64,000 bases of DNA from Nitrospiraceae bacterium (GCA_019637075.1 JAHBWI010000001.1:1-64000); one strand, 5' to 3'; counted from the stretch's first letter, positions 31,939 through 42,196 are shown. Program-made: numbers and translations. Notes: generated from the sequence alone by a model not told the origin.

Positions 31939-33252
31939 ATGTTGCCCATTCGCCGCACGTTCGCCCGCTTCGTTCACGTCGAGCCCCAGGAAGTGCCGCC
32001 GCTCGCCTGGTCCTTCGCATATTTCTTTTGCCTCCTCTGCGGCTACTACATCCTGAGACCGGTGCGGGACGAGATGGCCATCGAGGGCGGCATCAAGAAC
32101 TTGCCCTGGATGATGACCGGCACGTTTCTCACGCTGCTCGCCTCGACACCGCTGTTCGGCTGGTTGTCCGCCCGTTGCTCCCGCTATCGCCTGTTGCTGA
32201 CCGTCTACGCCTTCTTCATCTCGAACCTCGCGCTGTTCTATCTCTTAATGACGATGCAACAGCATATGGAATGGGTCGCACGCGGGTTCTTCATTTGGCT
32301 CTCCGTGTTCAACCTCTTCGTCGTGTCGGTATTCTGGAGTTTCATGGCGGACCTGTTCACGCCGGAGCAGGGCAAACGAGTGTTCGGCATGATTGCGGCG
32401 GGCGGGAGTACCGGCGCCTTGTTCGGGCCCCTCATCACGACCGGACTGACCTATCTCTTTCCCGTGCCCGTCCTCATGCTCGCCTCGGCGCTCTTCATGC
32501 TGGCCTGCCTCGGTTGCATCACCAAGCTGGAGGGCTGGTGCCACGAACAGACCGCGTCGCACCGGGACAATGCCGGTGAGCCGTTGGGCGGTAGTTTGTT
32601 CTCAGGAATCCGGCTGACGCTCTCCTCCCCCTATCTCTTGGGAATCTGCGGCTATCTGCTTCTGCTCACGGCCACGGCAACGTTTCTGTATTTCGAGCAG
32701 ACGCGATTGGTCTCCGAGTACCTCTCGACTCCCGAGGAACGGACCCGTCTCTTCTCGACTCTGGACTTCGTAACCAACGTCCTGACCTGGCTGACGCAAC
32801 TGTTCCTGACCAACCGGCTTGTCGACCGGTTCGGCCTCGTCTCGGCGCTGTATGTTCTGCCCTTCGTGAGCCTCCTGGGATTTCTGGGCATCGCCCTTTG
32901 GCCTGGGCTGGCGGTGTACGTGGCCTTCTCCGTCCTGCGACGGGTGGGGGAGTATGCGCTGTCGAAGCCGGCGAGGGAGGTATTGTTCACGGTACTCAGT
33001 CGCGAAGAAAAATATAAGGCGAAGAACTTCATCGACACCGCGATCTCACGGGGAGGGGACGCCTCGAGCGGTTGGTTGGTGTCGGGGATCAAGGCCTTGG
33101 GGGTGACGGCGACTCAACTTGCCGGGGCGCTGGTGCCGCTCATGGTCGGCTGGCTCTGGCTGAGCCGGTGGCTGGCCTTGCGCCAACAGGCTCGGCTCAG
33201 CAGACCGGTGGAGGAAGCGCAGGAGACCGGGCCTTATAACCGGGCCCTATAA
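31939..33252 (+). CDS. TLC/Npt1-type membrane carrier
   Basis: A 437-residue membrane protein with about 11-12 helices. It looks like the nucleotide (ATP/ADP) translocase superfamily TLC/Npt1 or its free-living relatives: the opening [27 protein letters not shown], and the loop [20 protein letters not shown] are shared. The latter is a typical region of the family. In endosymbionts these import ATP, but in free-living bacteria the substrate is unknown. GGAG lies 4 bases before the ATG at 31939. Confidence 0.85.
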   Translation: MLPIRRTFARFVHVEPQEVPPLAWSFAYFFCLLCGYYILRPVRDEMAIEGGIKNLPWMMTGTFLTLLASTPLFGWLSARCSRYRLLLTVYAFFISNLALFYLLMTMQQHMEWVARGFFIWLSVFNLFVVSVFWSFMADLFTPEQGKRVFGMIAAGGSTGALFGPLITTGLTYLFPVPVLMLASALFMLACLGCITKLEGWCHEQTASHRDNAGEPLGGSLFSGIRLTLSSPYLLGICGYLLLLTATATFLYFEQTRLVSEYLSTPEERTRLFSTLDFVTNVLTWLTQLFLTNRLVDRFGLVSALYVLPFVSLLGFLGIALWPGLAVYVAFSVLRRVGEYALSKPAREVLFTVLSREEKYKAKNFIDTAISRGGDASSGWLVSGIKALGVTATQLAGALVPLMVGWLWLSRWLALRQQARLSRPVEEAQETGPYNRAL

Positions 33253-33403
33253 ATGGATAGGGTTACTGCTCCCCGGCGTTCGACCCAGCCACCGGGTGAA
33301 GCCATCTCAACGAAAACATAGGGGAACTTGCGGGATGCAGGGGCTCTGCTAGACTACACAAGGGTCCTCTAGACCTGTCCGATCCTTTCACCGGAGCCGC
33401 CAC

Positions 33404-33880
33404 ATGCCGTACCAACTCCAGGCGACATTGCTTCTGCTCATAGCCCTATGCGTGGGTGCGACGCCGGCCAACGCGGAAATGTACACCTGGACCGACAAGG
33501 ACGGAAACCTGCATTTCACGGACAATCCCCCTGACCACGTCAATGCCAAGGTGCTGGCCCAGCCGGGACAATGCTCGGTGGAAACGATGCTCGAGGGACT
33601 GACACAAGAACAACGGGATCAGTTGTTCATGATTCAGCGGCAGAAGCAGGGACTTCAGCCCGGCACCTATGATCTCGACCAAGACGGCCTCGATGCGGAC
33701 CAGAAGACCATTGTCCGCACGCTGATCAACGAAGGTCACAAGTGCAAGAACGGGAACAGGCAGGCCTGCCGCTGTCTCGATCGCGCCCAAGAAGTCCAAA
33801 CCGGTCTTCGCTCCTACACCCCGAGCGGCATGTTGCACAGCAAGTCGCAACAGAGCGCCGACAAATCTCCCTCCCGCTGA
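33404..33880 (+). CDS. Secreted DUF4124 protein
   Basis: A 158-residue protein with a Sec signal (LQATLLLLIALCVGATPANA) and then a DUF4124 domain (EMYTWTDKDGNLHFTDNPPD). A later acidic loop DLDQDGLDADQK looks like a calcium-binding site. Three Cys at the end (HKCKNGNRQACRCLDRA) may form disulfides. It is likely a periplasmic or envelope protein. The downstream neighbour is unrelated. Confidence 0.85.
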   Translation: MPYQLQATLLLLIALCVGATPANAEMYTWTDKDGNLHFTDNPPDHVNAKVLAQPGQCSVETMLEGLTQEQRDQLFMIQRQKQGLQPGTYDLDQDGLDADQKTIVRTLINEGHKCKNGNRQACRCLDRAQEVQTGLRSYTPSGMLHSKSQQSADKSPSR

Positions 33881-34137
33881 CGCATCTTCACATCCTTCTC
33901 CTCGCAACGGTCCCGCCGACTAGTGAAGGTCGGTCCGATCGTCTCTCACAATGTCGATGATCATGCCTCGGTTTCGCTCCCCATTGGACCAAGAGTCTTT
34001 TGACTCGTAAAAAAATCGCGTGCTATAGTCCAGCGCCGATAAAACTCGGGCGCATGGAACGGGCCGAGCGGCAATTGAGCAGTAAGACGTGCCGCCTGCC
34101 GCATCACGCTTCACGAGATACGAACGACGAGGCAATC

Positions 34138-35502
34138 ATGGTTGAAGTCCCCGTTAAGATGTACGTCGATAAACTGTTGAGACTTTTGCGTGAAACCGCG
34201 CGTCCGATGTCGCTCCTGTCGGGACCGACTAAAGATCGTGCCTTGCGTTTGATGGCCGCCAACGTGGCCGAAGCGGAGGAAGCCATCCTCCAGGCCAACG
34301 AGCAGGATGTCGAGGCGATCGGCAAGACCATGGCCGGCGAGAGCAACCGGGAACGGGTACGGGAAGCCGTCGCCCGAGTCCGCATGACGGCCGACGACGT
34401 CAAAGCCATCGTCGACCGGCTCAACCGCATCGCCGATCTCCCCGATCCGCTGAGCGAAGTCATCGAGCAACACGACGAACCCAATGGGATGCAGGTCGCC
34501 CGCATGCGCTCGCCGCTGGGGGTCATCGGAGTCGTTTCGGAGATGGCCCCGCTCGCCACCATCGACAGCATCGCGCTTTGCTTGAAGTCCGGCAATGTCT
34601 GCGTGTTTCGCGGATCGGCCGACTGGACACAAACGCAACAGGTGATCGCCGGCTGCCTCTACCGTGCCGCTGAAGAAGCAGGGGTTCCGAAGAACGGCTT
34701 CTTGCTCATCGAACGACAGGAGAAAGAAGTCGCGCTCGAATTGATCCGCGCCGGGAAAGCCTTGGACGCGATCATTCCACGCGGCGGCGCCGGCCTGCGC
34801 AAGGTCGTGCAGGAGCAGGCGAAGATGCCGATCCTCTCCCATGACGGCGGCATTACGCATGTCTACATCGACGAAGACGCCGATATCCCGATGGCGCAAA
34901 ACATCGTCATCAATTCGAAGGTCCAGCAGGCCAACGCCGCCAATTCGTGCGACACATTGCTGGTGCACCAGGGCCTCGCGCGCCCGCTCCTGCCGGCTCT
35001 GATCCTCCGGCTGCTGGACGAGTTCAAGGTCGACGTCATCGGCTGCCCGAAAACCGTGGCGCTCATGGGACAGATGCTCATGACCGGACACAAGGCCGTC
35101 AAAGCGGCCGACGAAGGGGATTGGAACAAACAGTTCCAAGGACTCTCGATCAACATCAAGATGGTGCCGAGCTTCGACGACGCCGTCTCCCACATCGTGC
35201 AACACGGTCCGAGCCATACCTGCACGATCGTCACGAAGTCCTACGCGTCGGCCCTGCGTTTCTCCCGCGAAATCGATGCCGGCACGGTGCTCGTCAACGC
35301 CTCCACGCGGCTGAACGCCGGCGACAGCCTCGGGCTCGGTGCGGATGTCGGGCTGAGCTGCTCACGGCTCCATGCTCGTGGACCGATCGGCTTGCGGCAA
35401 TTGACCTGCGAAAAGTACGTGGTGTTCGGAAGCGGGCAGTTGAGGCAGCCCCATCCTGTTCCGCTGACCTATACCGACGCCATCATGCTCAAGCGGCCGT
35501 AG
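34138..35502 (+). CDS. proA: Glutamate-5-semialdehyde dehydrogenase (ProA-like)
   Basis: A 454-residue aldehyde dehydrogenase-fold enzyme of the ProA type, which reduces gamma-glutamyl phosphate to glutamate semialdehyde in proline synthesis. Motifs are MRSPLGVIGVVSEMAP, LKSGNVCVFRGSADWT, IIPRGGAGLRKVVQEQAKMP and the catalytic Cys region NAANSCDTLLVHQ. It ends GLRQLTCEKYVVFGSGQLR plus about 20 more residues than usual. Length (E. coli 417) is somewhat high at both ends. The ATG at 34138 follows GACGAGGCAATC. No proB nearby. Confidence 0.9.
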   Translation: MVEVPVKMYVDKLLRLLRETARPMSLLSGPTKDRALRLMAANVAEAEEAILQANEQDVEAIGKTMAGESNRERVREAVARVRMTADDVKAIVDRLNRIADLPDPLSEVIEQHDEPNGMQVARMRSPLGVIGVVSEMAPLATIDSIALCLKSGNVCVFRGSADWTQTQQVIAGCLYRAAEEAGVPKNGFLLIERQEKEVALELIRAGKALDAIIPRGGAGLRKVVQEQAKMPILSHDGGITHVYIDEDADIPMAQNIVINSKVQQANAANSCDTLLVHQGLARPLLPALILRLLDEFKVDVIGCPKTVALMGQMLMTGHKAVKAADEGDWNKQFQGLSINIKMVPSFDDAVSHIVQHGPSHTCTIVTKSYASALRFSREIDAGTVLVNASTRLNAGDSLGLGADVGLSCSRLHARGPIGLRQLTCEKYVVFGSGQLRQPHPVPLTYTDAIMLKRP

Positions 35503-35540
35503 CTCGTGAATCGTCGTGCGTATCTCGTGAAGAGGATCCC

Positions 35541-36734
35541 GTGCCTGCCGGATTGCATGACGAGATACCAGCTGCGCTTCACGAACACCTGAAGGCCTGG
35601 GGCCTCCGCCGCTTCACCTCCGACCGGGACTATTTCGGCTGGCAACAGGCCTCGTTTCGTGCCGAGGACCTCGCCGCGCTCCATCGCGCCGTGGAATCCA
35701 GGCGGCAAGGCGGCCCTGAAGCCGACATTGCCTTCTACGACCTGACAGCTCAACCTGCCCTCATCCCCGCACTCTACAGTCAGCGCTACGACTACTACCT
35801 CGAGGTCGGCTCCCGGGTCACAGCCTTGATCGAATCACGACCATCGATCCTCGATGTAGGCTGCGGCATCGGCATCCTCACCACCTTCTACGCCGCGCAG
35901 CACCCCGGCTGCCGCGTCATAGGCATCGACCGCTCCTCCGCATCGATCGAGGTCGCGAGGCGTCGCGCGAGAGAGATGGGGGTGACGAACGTGCAGTTCG
36001 AGTGTGCCGATCTCGACAAGGAGATACTATCCGGCTGCTATCCCTTGATCATCGCCACCCATACGCTGTTCCAGGCCGAGCAGGATCTCGGATTGCCGAG
36101 CCGCTCGTGGCAGACGTTTGAACGGGATTACGATCCGCTCACGCAGCAGGCGTTCGAAAGGCGAACGGAGATCGGGGTCCGGCTGGACCGACTCTCTAAC
36201 GTGCTTGCTTCCGGGGGACGGGTCATCGTGTTCGAAAAGGCGAGACTGCTCTCACGGCGGGTTCCATTCCAGCGGGCCCTCGCGGCACGGAGACTGGAGC
36301 CACTGTTACCACCGTTGCCGATCCGCTACCACTCGGTCGAGGAAATCATTGAAGACGGTCCCCTCTACGTCTTGTCGCGGGAGCAGCCGTCTCAATGCTG
36401 GGACGAGCAACCGGAACCGGATGATGCGCCTCGCCTGGACCTCACCTCGATCATGAAGGGTTCGCTGAACGGGGAGGCCCCCCTCTATGAGAACCATTGG
36501 GCCTCGGCACAGGAGGCCTGGCAGCAACTCCCGGCTCGCCGGGTGCTGCAGGAGGTGACGACAGATCAATCACAGGGTCGCCAACTGCACGCCGAACTCG
36601 GGGTCAGCGGCAGCTTGGTTTACCTCTACGTCGCGAACACCTACGATCAGCGCCAGTTGGTGATCGTCGAGGCAGCCAGACACGGCATGTTGGAGGAGTA
36701 TTATCGGGAGATCGTCGGCAGCGCCTCTCGCTAG
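35541..36734 (+). CDS. SAM-dependent methyltransferase
   Basis: A 397-residue protein starting with GTG at 35541, with AGAGGA 4 bases upstream; a longer frame reaching into proA is not used. The Rossmann methyltransferase core is SILDVGCGIGILTTFYAAQH (motif I, about residues 108-127), GCRVIGIDRSSASIEVARRR and VQFECADLDKE. About 200 further residues follow and are not recognised. The substrate is unknown. It stands in a row with proA and the nucleotidyltransferase. Confidence 0.85.
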   Translation: MPAGLHDEIPAALHEHLKAWGLRRFTSDRDYFGWQQASFRAEDLAALHRAVESRRQGGPEADIAFYDLTAQPALIPALYSQRYDYYLEVGSRVTALIESRPSILDVGCGIGILTTFYAAQHPGCRVIGIDRSSASIEVARRRAREMGVTNVQFECADLDKEILSGCYPLIIATHTLFQAEQDLGLPSRSWQTFERDYDPLTQQAFERRTEIGVRLDRLSNVLASGGRVIVFEKARLLSRRVPFQRALAARRLEPLLPPLPIRYHSVEEIIEDGPLYVLSREQPSQCWDEQPEPDDAPRLDLTSIMKGSLNGEAPLYENHWASAQEAWQQLPARRVLQEVTTDQSQGRQLHAELGVSGSLVYLYVANTYDQRQLVIVEAARHGMLEEYYREIVGSASR

Positions 36735-36789
36735 ACGATCCACCCGCGACATAGACTCGCATGGAGAAACCAGCGATAATGCGACGCGT

Positions 36790-37626
36790 ATGACGAGGTC
36801 ACAGTCGACAGGCGCGGGCGCACAGCCGGAGATCGTCGGGCTCATTCCCGCAGCCGGTCAAGCCAAGCGCCTCCAGCCTTTTCCCTGCAGCAAGGAATTG
36901 TTTCCTGTCGGGTTCTCGAGGGACCCGCAGACCGGCCTGCCTCGGCCCAAAGTCTCGGCCCAGTATTTGTTGGACAAATTTCAAACGGCCGGCATCGACA
37001 AAACCTTCATCGTGATTCGTGAAGGCAAATGGGACATTCCGAACTATTTCCGCGAAGGGCAGGGCGTCGGGATGTCGCTCGCGTATCTCGTGATTCCCGG
37101 TTCACTCGGACCGCCGGACACGATGGATCGCGCCTATGACTTCGTGTCCCGGTACCGGATTGCCTTCGGATTTCCGGACATCCTCTTCGGCCCGCCGGAT
37201 GCCTTTGCGCGGCTGATTGCGCAGCAGGACAGGACCGGAGCCGACGTGGTGCTCGGTCTCCATGAGATTGAAGAGCCGCGGGTCTGGGACATGGTGGACA
37301 GCGACGCAGAGGGGCGCGTCCGGGAGATCGTGATGAAACCGGCCTCGACCACACTCACCTTCGGCTGGCACTTTGCCGTCTGGACGCCGGCCTTCACGAC
37401 TTTTCTCCACGGCTTTCTCCGAGCCGCTGAGACCAAACGTAATCTCGACCGGCTTGCGAGCAAGGCCAACGATCCCGGCGGAGACTTGGCCATGGGCGTC
37501 GTCCTGCAGGCCGCATTGAAGGCGGGGTTGTCGATCCAGAGCGTGAAATTCCCCGGCGAACGCTACCTCGACATCGGCACACCGGACAATCTAGCCAAAG
37601 CCGTGCGGGAATTCGGCGCAGACTAA
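36790..37626 (+). CDS. Sugar-nucleotidyltransferase-like protein
   Basis: A 278-residue protein of the NTP-transferase fold (RmlA/GalU-like). The nucleotide-binding start VGLIPAAGQAKRLQPFPCSK replaces the usual GGxGTRL by AAGQAKRL. Later blocks are FGFPDILFGPPDAF, ADVVLGLHEIEEPRVWDMVD and YLDIGTPDNLAKAVREFG. It probably makes an NDP-sugar or reads an alternative sugar phosphate. Product cannot be named. It converges with the CHAT gene, with a small hairpin (CTACGA/TCGTAG near 37683-37702) between. Confidence 0.85.
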   Translation: MTRSQSTGAGAQPEIVGLIPAAGQAKRLQPFPCSKELFPVGFSRDPQTGLPRPKVSAQYLLDKFQTAGIDKTFIVIREGKWDIPNYFREGQGVGMSLAYLVIPGSLGPPDTMDRAYDFVSRYRIAFGFPDILFGPPDAFARLIAQQDRTGADVVLGLHEIEEPRVWDMVDSDAEGRVREIVMKPASTTLTFGWHFAVWTPAFTTFLHGFLRAAETKRNLDRLASKANDPGGDLAMGVVLQAALKAGLSIQSVKFPGERYLDIGTPDNLAKAVREFGAD

Positions 37627-37711
37627 GTCGGTCCAACCTGCCCGGGCGTACCAGTCTACTTCTGACATGAACACTGCCACCGTCTACGACTGCGCATCGT
37701 AGATTTCTTCC

Positions 37712-40700
37712 TCACGGGTACGCTGCCAGGAGCTGCTCGACCACTCGCAAGCGCTTCGTGCCTTCTTCCCCCCTGAATTTCTTCCGGCACGTCTCGCACA
37801 ACTTCGCGCGGCCCGCGATCAAACGGATATCGCGCGCATCGTTGTAATACAGCAGGCAGTCCTTCGCTCCCTTCTTATGCGCCGGGATGCCCGCCACGAC
37901 TCCAGCGGCCAAATTCGCCATCAGCCGCTCGACCGTCAGACCGTGCTCGGCGAGTTTGTCGAGCAGACCGTAGGTGGACGCTAACGACAGGGGATGTTGC
38001 TCCCAGTAGTAACGATACAGTTCGCCCTCGGCCTCGAGGGGAAAGTTCGTGATGCAGACCAGATGATCCACGCCCAGCTCTCTCGGCTTTGTCTTCAGCT
38101 TTTGATAGAGCGCCTCCGCCACGACAAAGGCTTCTCCCTTGCTCTGTTCACGCCGCCAGGTACCGATCGGGGCGGGGAACGAGACCGGTTCGAACGTATA
38201 CACCTCCTGCGCCTTGGTCAACTGGTCGCAGATCTCACGGAGATGAGGAATCATGCGGTGCGCGTTCCACATGGCGATTCGTTTGCGTCCTTCCGTCGCC
38301 TTCCGATAGCGCCTGGTCTCCGCGCTGACCGTCCGCTCATAGTCCGCCGCCGCACGGGGGAGGCAGAGCCGCTGCGCCGGGTTGCGGGCAAAGACGACCG
38401 GCACCGCCCAATCGATGGCTTCTCCGGAAATCGCATAGTTGACCGAGACCCGCGCCTCGCGGGCCGCGTCGCCGATGGACTGTCCCAGCGCCAGCGCCCA
38501 ATAGAAATGTCGCGTGAACGCCGTCGCCGATACGTCCAAGACCGGATATTGATTGGCCACGACGGCCGGCACGCCGCCCGACACCAGGGCCTGCGCGACG
38601 CCGCGGTTGAAATGCTCGCGACCGCCGCGGCCTGTTTCGCAGGCGTTCAGACAGACCAACCGAATCCCCCGGCGGCAGACGATTTGACGCAACGTATCGG
38701 AATCCAATTCCTGCACGCCGCCTTGGGCATTCTCAAATACCAAGTAGCCGGTGCCCTCCGACGCACGAAACTCCCCATGCCCGATGAAATGCAGCACATC
38801 GAACGGCCCAGGCGCCGCTTCCAGCGTGCGGTGCAGCAATTCAGGCGTGGCATCGAGCAGAAGCTCGACGTCGGCCAACCCGGCGTCGAGCAGCCGGCGG
38901 AATCCGCTGCGGATCACATCCGCTTCCTCATCCACCGACAACTTGGCGAGCCCCAAGGGCTGGGCCACCACCACCAGAATCCGCATCGGTCCCGTGCGTT
39001 CGGGCAGGCGATCGGCTGGAATGGCCGTCAGCACGTTTCTGGTGAAGTTGACCTCCTCGAGCGCGAGGAAATTCTGGCGGTCGGGATCGTAGATGAATTC
39101 CCAGGCTTGGTCGGCAATCCAATCGATGTCCGACGTAAAAATCATATGCAACCGCTGGCTGGCCTGTTCGCTGCGCGCCGCGTCGTAGAGGCGCCGCACC
39201 TGGCCGGGGAAGAGCGTTTTGAACAACGCGGTGCCGAGCCGCCGCAAGTCGTCATCGCCGGGAAGGCTGGTGAACTTGGGATTGCCGTCGATATAGCCCT
39301 GGATGCGCTTCTGCACGGCAATGATCTGCTGCCATTGCGTCGTGCCGCTGTCTCCTTCCGACGAGGATCGAGTAGGCCCGCCCTTCGCTTCTCGCCGCTT
39401 CCGCAACTTTTCCGTCACCCTGGCATTGCGAAAGGTGGCGATGAGGTCGGCCACATTGTCCTGCGGATGGGGATCGATCACCGCGATCTGAAACACGTCC
39501 TCCGGTTCAGTCGGCCGAGGGACCGGGGCTGCAGCCGGAGGAGCCTGGCGCGTGTCGCGGGAAAGAGTCGGCGGCGCCGGTCGAGGCTCGATGCGGGACG
39601 CGGGGGCCGCCTGGGTTCTTCCCATCCCTCGGCGCCGGCCAGAGGGCAGGTTGGTCTCGACGTCCACCGCCGTCGACGGTTGAGCCTGTCCACGCAAGGC
39701 ACGGACGAGAAAATCCACCGTGGTCTGGTCCTCGAAAAAATTCACGTGGTTGACCGGATGTTGCTGAACGAGATTGCCGCCGAGGCCGAAGCAGCCGACG
39801 CGGTCGCCGGGAATCGCCACGCCGGTCGCGCGGTCGACACGCCAGCCGCCCTCGGTCGGCACGACGAGGTCGTTGGCCGTCTGGAAAAACAGGTCCGCAC
39901 CGGCATCCACGATGCGCTGCAGGACTTTGTCATCCGGTTCGTAGTTCGCCACCAAGGCGGAGTAGGCCTCGGCCGGGGGCCCGGGCGGGGATTGCAGCGC
40001 GCGAATGATCTCTCCCTTGCTGTCCATGGACGCAAGCCCCGGCAAGCCGCCGCCGATGCGCCGCGCGATCCAAGACAGGGCTTCGCTCACGAATTCCAAT
40101 CCCGTCGTGAACGGATTGTCGGGGAAGAGTTCCAGCACGTTCGACAGCCAGTTGGTATAGGTCGAGACATGGTCGGGGGACGCCAGCGGGGTCCCTTCGT
40201 TCGGACTGGCGACCAGCACCACTCGCCCGACCGCAAACCGATCGGCGAGCCCAGGAAAGAGCTCCCGCCGCTCGACCAAATGCCGCAACACCAAGCCGCC
40301 GCGCGAGTGGGTGACGACGTCGAACGCCGTCGGGCGGTTCGGCAAGGCTTCGAGCAACATCTTGACGTTGTCCTCGGGCGTGCGGCTCACCGTAAAGTGA
40401 TCGAACCCGTAGATGCGATTGCCGTAGACCTCCCGCAGATTCTCGAAGAACGTCTGCCCATCCGCGCCTTGGGTGCTGCCCAACCCCTTGAAGGCTGACT
40501 TGGTGTTGGAGAAGGTGCCGTGAAGAAAGAGCAGGTTCCGGTCGGACGTACTCAGCGTCGAGAGGTCGGCTGCCGGAAGAACCTCCTTGCTTCCGAGTCC
40601 GGCGGAATCCACCGAGAGCCACCCCTCGCGGCGCCCGGCAATCTTCCACGCCGCCGTTTCCCAGAGGTAGGCCAGTTTCGGAAGCACAAAGTCCGCGACC

Positions 40701-41140
40701 GCGCCGGCGATTTTCAGGACGACCGTCTTGATCGCGGCACTGATGAACCCGCGGCGGCCGGTCCCCGCGTCTGTCTGGGCAGGCACAGGGATGGAAAAGT
40801 GATGGACGACACGGCCGCCTCGTCTTGTTCCGCGTCTGGCCGGCTCGGAGGGAAAATGAAAGCGAATGGCGCCGGAGGCATAGCGCGTCATCACGACATA
40901 AACCTCGTCGGCCCGTCCCTCCACGTCGAGCGTGAGGGGAGTCGGTGCCGCTTCGCCGCGCCGGAGCTTGGGTGTCGCCGTCAAGGTTTGCTCGACCTCC
41001 CACCGGTTGGTCGCCGCAAGCTTCGCTGCGAAGGGATCTTCCACCGCCGCCCCACGCCGCGGTCCACGAACCGTCCCCTCAGTCTGAACGTCCCATCCCT
41101 CGGTCGCCCAACTCACCTTGCCGCGCTTCTTCATCGCCAT
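37712..41140 (-). CDS. Alpha/beta-hydrolase-CHAT fusion protein
   Basis: A 1142-residue soluble protein. Residues about 195-480 look like a lipase-type alpha/beta hydrolase: LLFLHGTFSNT (oxyanion region), nucleophile motif VVTHSRGGLVL (Ser279), DLVVPTEGG (Asp424) and NHVNFF (His465). A Pro-rich linker (490-545) follows. Residues about 550-900 contain a CHAT (caspase-like) peptidase with DVLHFIGHGEF (His788) and LVCLNACETGRGG (Cys834). The last 200 residues are unrecognised and end with a CETCRKKF pair. CHAT proteases are known in bacterial immunity as gasdermin activators. No gasdermin or sensor gene is next to it here, and the pairing with a lipase-like domain is unusual. It is divergent from the LuxR regulator that precedes the eCIS operon. 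Confidence 0.85.
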   Translation of the reverse strand: MAMKKRGKVSWATEGWDVQTEGTVRGPRRGAAVEDPFAAKLAATNRWEVEQTLTATPKLRRGEAAPTPLTLDVEGRADEVYVVMTRYASGAIRFHFPSEPARRGTRRGGRVVHHFSIPVPAQTDAGTGRRGFISAAIKTVVLKIAGAVADFVLPKLAYLWETAAWKIAGRREGWLSVDSAGLGSKEVLPAADLSTLSTSDRNLLFLHGTFSNTKSAFKGLGSTQGADGQTFFENLREVYGNRIYGFDHFTVSRTPEDNVKMLLEALPNRPTAFDVVTHSRGGLVLRHLVERRELFPGLADRFAVGRVVLVASPNEGTPLASPDHVSTYTNWLSNVLELFPDNPFTTGLEFVSEALSWIARRIGGGLPGLASMDSKGEIIRALQSPPGPPAEAYSALVANYEPDDKVLQRIVDAGADLFFQTANDLVVPTEGGWRVDRATGVAIPGDRVGCFGLGGNLVQQHPVNHVNFFEDQTTVDFLVRALRGQAQPSTAVDVETNLPSGRRRGMGRTQAAPASRIEPRPAPPTLSRDTRQAPPAAAPVPRPTEPEDVFQIAVIDPHPQDNVADLIATFRNARVTEKLRKRREAKGGPTRSSSEGDSGTTQWQQIIAVQKRIQGYIDGNPKFTSLPGDDDLRRLGTALFKTLFPGQVRRLYDAARSEQASQRLHMIFTSDIDWIADQAWEFIYDPDRQNFLALEEVNFTRNVLTAIPADRLPERTGPMRILVVVAQPLGLAKLSVDEEADVIRSGFRRLLDAGLADVELLLDATPELLHRTLEAAPGPFDVLHFIGHGEFRASEGTGYLVFENAQGGVQELDSDTLRQIVCRRGIRLVCLNACETGRGGREHFNRGVAQALVSGGVPAVVANQYPVLDVSATAFTRHFYWALALGQSIGDAAREARVSVNYAISGEAIDWAVPVVFARNPAQRLCLPRAAADYERTVSAETRRYRKATEGRKRIAMWNAHRMIPHLREICDQLTKAQEVYTFEPVSFPAPIGTWRREQSKGEAFVVAEALYQKLKTKPRELGVDHLVCITNFPLEAEGELYRYYWEQHPLSLASTYGLLDKLAEHGLTVERLMANLAAGVVAGIPAHKKGAKDCLLYYNDARDIRLIAGRAKLCETCRKKFRGEEGTKRLRVVEQLLAAYP

Positions 41141-41524
41141 GGTCTGTCTGTGCTCCTATTTCAATGGCACGCCACACGTCGTATTTCGTATCTCGCGGAG
41201 GACAGTGCGTTTCCCGCAGAACCCGCTTGCGCTCGACGCCAAGAGATCTCGGCGACCTTGAAACATGCCTGGATCGTCTCAAGATACCGTATTGTCGCAC
41301 TCTACGCCTATTGAAGAGAGGCGACTAGCCTACTCAATCGAATTATCTGCCCATCATTCAAGCCCCACACGATCTATATGGCGCTACTGTCGCAACACGC
41401 TACGTAGGCAGTACAGCGCGTGATGCGTGAAATACGTGCATTAAAAACTATTGACCTCCGTCGACAAATCCGGCAGGTTTCCCTTCGCTGCTCAGGTTCA
41501 TTGCGAACGCAAGGCAACTGTCGT
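41141..41524. other. Divergent intergenic region of the CHAT gene and LuxR-type regulator
   Basis: Gene-free. It should carry promoters for both directions. A dyad around 41379-41419 (GCGCTACTG ... CAGTACAGCGC, flanking CTACGTAG) could be an operator. No good -35/-10 pair was seen by eye for either direction. Confidence 0.45.
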
Positions 41525-42196
41525 ATGCATGAGATCCGTTTAGCCCTCGTCCACCACGATCGTCTGTACCGGGAATGCCTGGCAGAGTATCTCGCTCTGC
41601 GCGAAGAGATGGTGATCGTCTGCAACTGTCCCTCTCTGGAATCCGCGGCTCACGATTTGTTCGAGTTTACGCCGGATATTCTCCTACTCAACTACGAGAA
41701 CAGCCGATCGCACTTAGAGCTGACACTGCTGGAGAGAGTCGATTTCACTGCAAAAACAATTGTAGTTGGTGTGCCAAATACTGATGCAGATATTCTCGCC
41801 TGCATCGAAGAATTGGGGGCATCGGGGTATGTATTGATTGACGACTCCTTGGGGGATCTTATCGAGAATGTGCATGCGGTGATGAATGGGCAGACGCTGT
41901 GTTCTCCGAGAATTGCCAACCTCGCATTCAGCCGTATGTCCGCGCTCGCGCGCCGACAGGCCTCCCTGCTGGCTAATTCTCCTAAGGGGACATGTCTCAC
42001 AAGACGTGAGTCTGAGATAGCACAGTTGATTGATGACGGGCTGAGCAACAAGGAAATTGCAGCCCGGCTTCACATCGAGATCTCGACCGTTAAGAACCAT
42101 GTACACAACATGCTCGACAAGTTGCAAATCCGTAATCGACATTCCGCCGTGAAGTACCTTAAATCACACAATATTCCCACCGTCAGTCACTCGTAG
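41525..42196 (+). CDS. LuxR-family regulator with atypical receiver domain
   Basis: A 223-residue response-regulator-like protein. Residues 1-120 have the receiver pattern (EIRLALVHHDRLYRECLAEY), but the phosphoacceptor strand reads FTPDILLLNYENS where typical NarL-type receivers have LLLD, so Asp is replaced by Asn. The C-terminal 60 residues are a LuxR helix-turn-helix (LTRRESEIAQLIDDGLSNKE, STVKNHVHNMLDKLQIRNRH). The protein probably works as a phosphorylation-independent regulator. It lies directly before the second receiver-like gene and the eCIS operon and may control them; this is inferred. Confidence 0.88.
   Translation: MHEIRLALVHHDRLYRECLAEYLALREEMVIVCNCPSLESAAHDLFEFTPDILLLNYENSRSHLELTLLERVDFTAKTIVVGVPNTDADILACIEELGASGYVLIDDSLGDLIENVHAVMNGQTLCSPRIANLAFSRMSALARRQASLLANSPKGTCLTRRESEIAQLIDDGLSNKEIAARLHIEISTVKNHVHNMLDKLQIRNRHSAVKYLKSHNIPTVSHS

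Noticed and set aside
34947-35540. Upstream extension of the methyltransferase frame into proA
   Set aside because: The extra residues are arginine-rich and overlap a conserved gene in another frame. GTG at 35541 with AGAGGA is the better start.
37994-40498. 834-residue reading frame antisense to the CHAT gene
   Set aside because: Rich in Arg, His and Gln as is typical of antisense frames in GC-rich DNA; the opposite strand has clear catalytic motifs.
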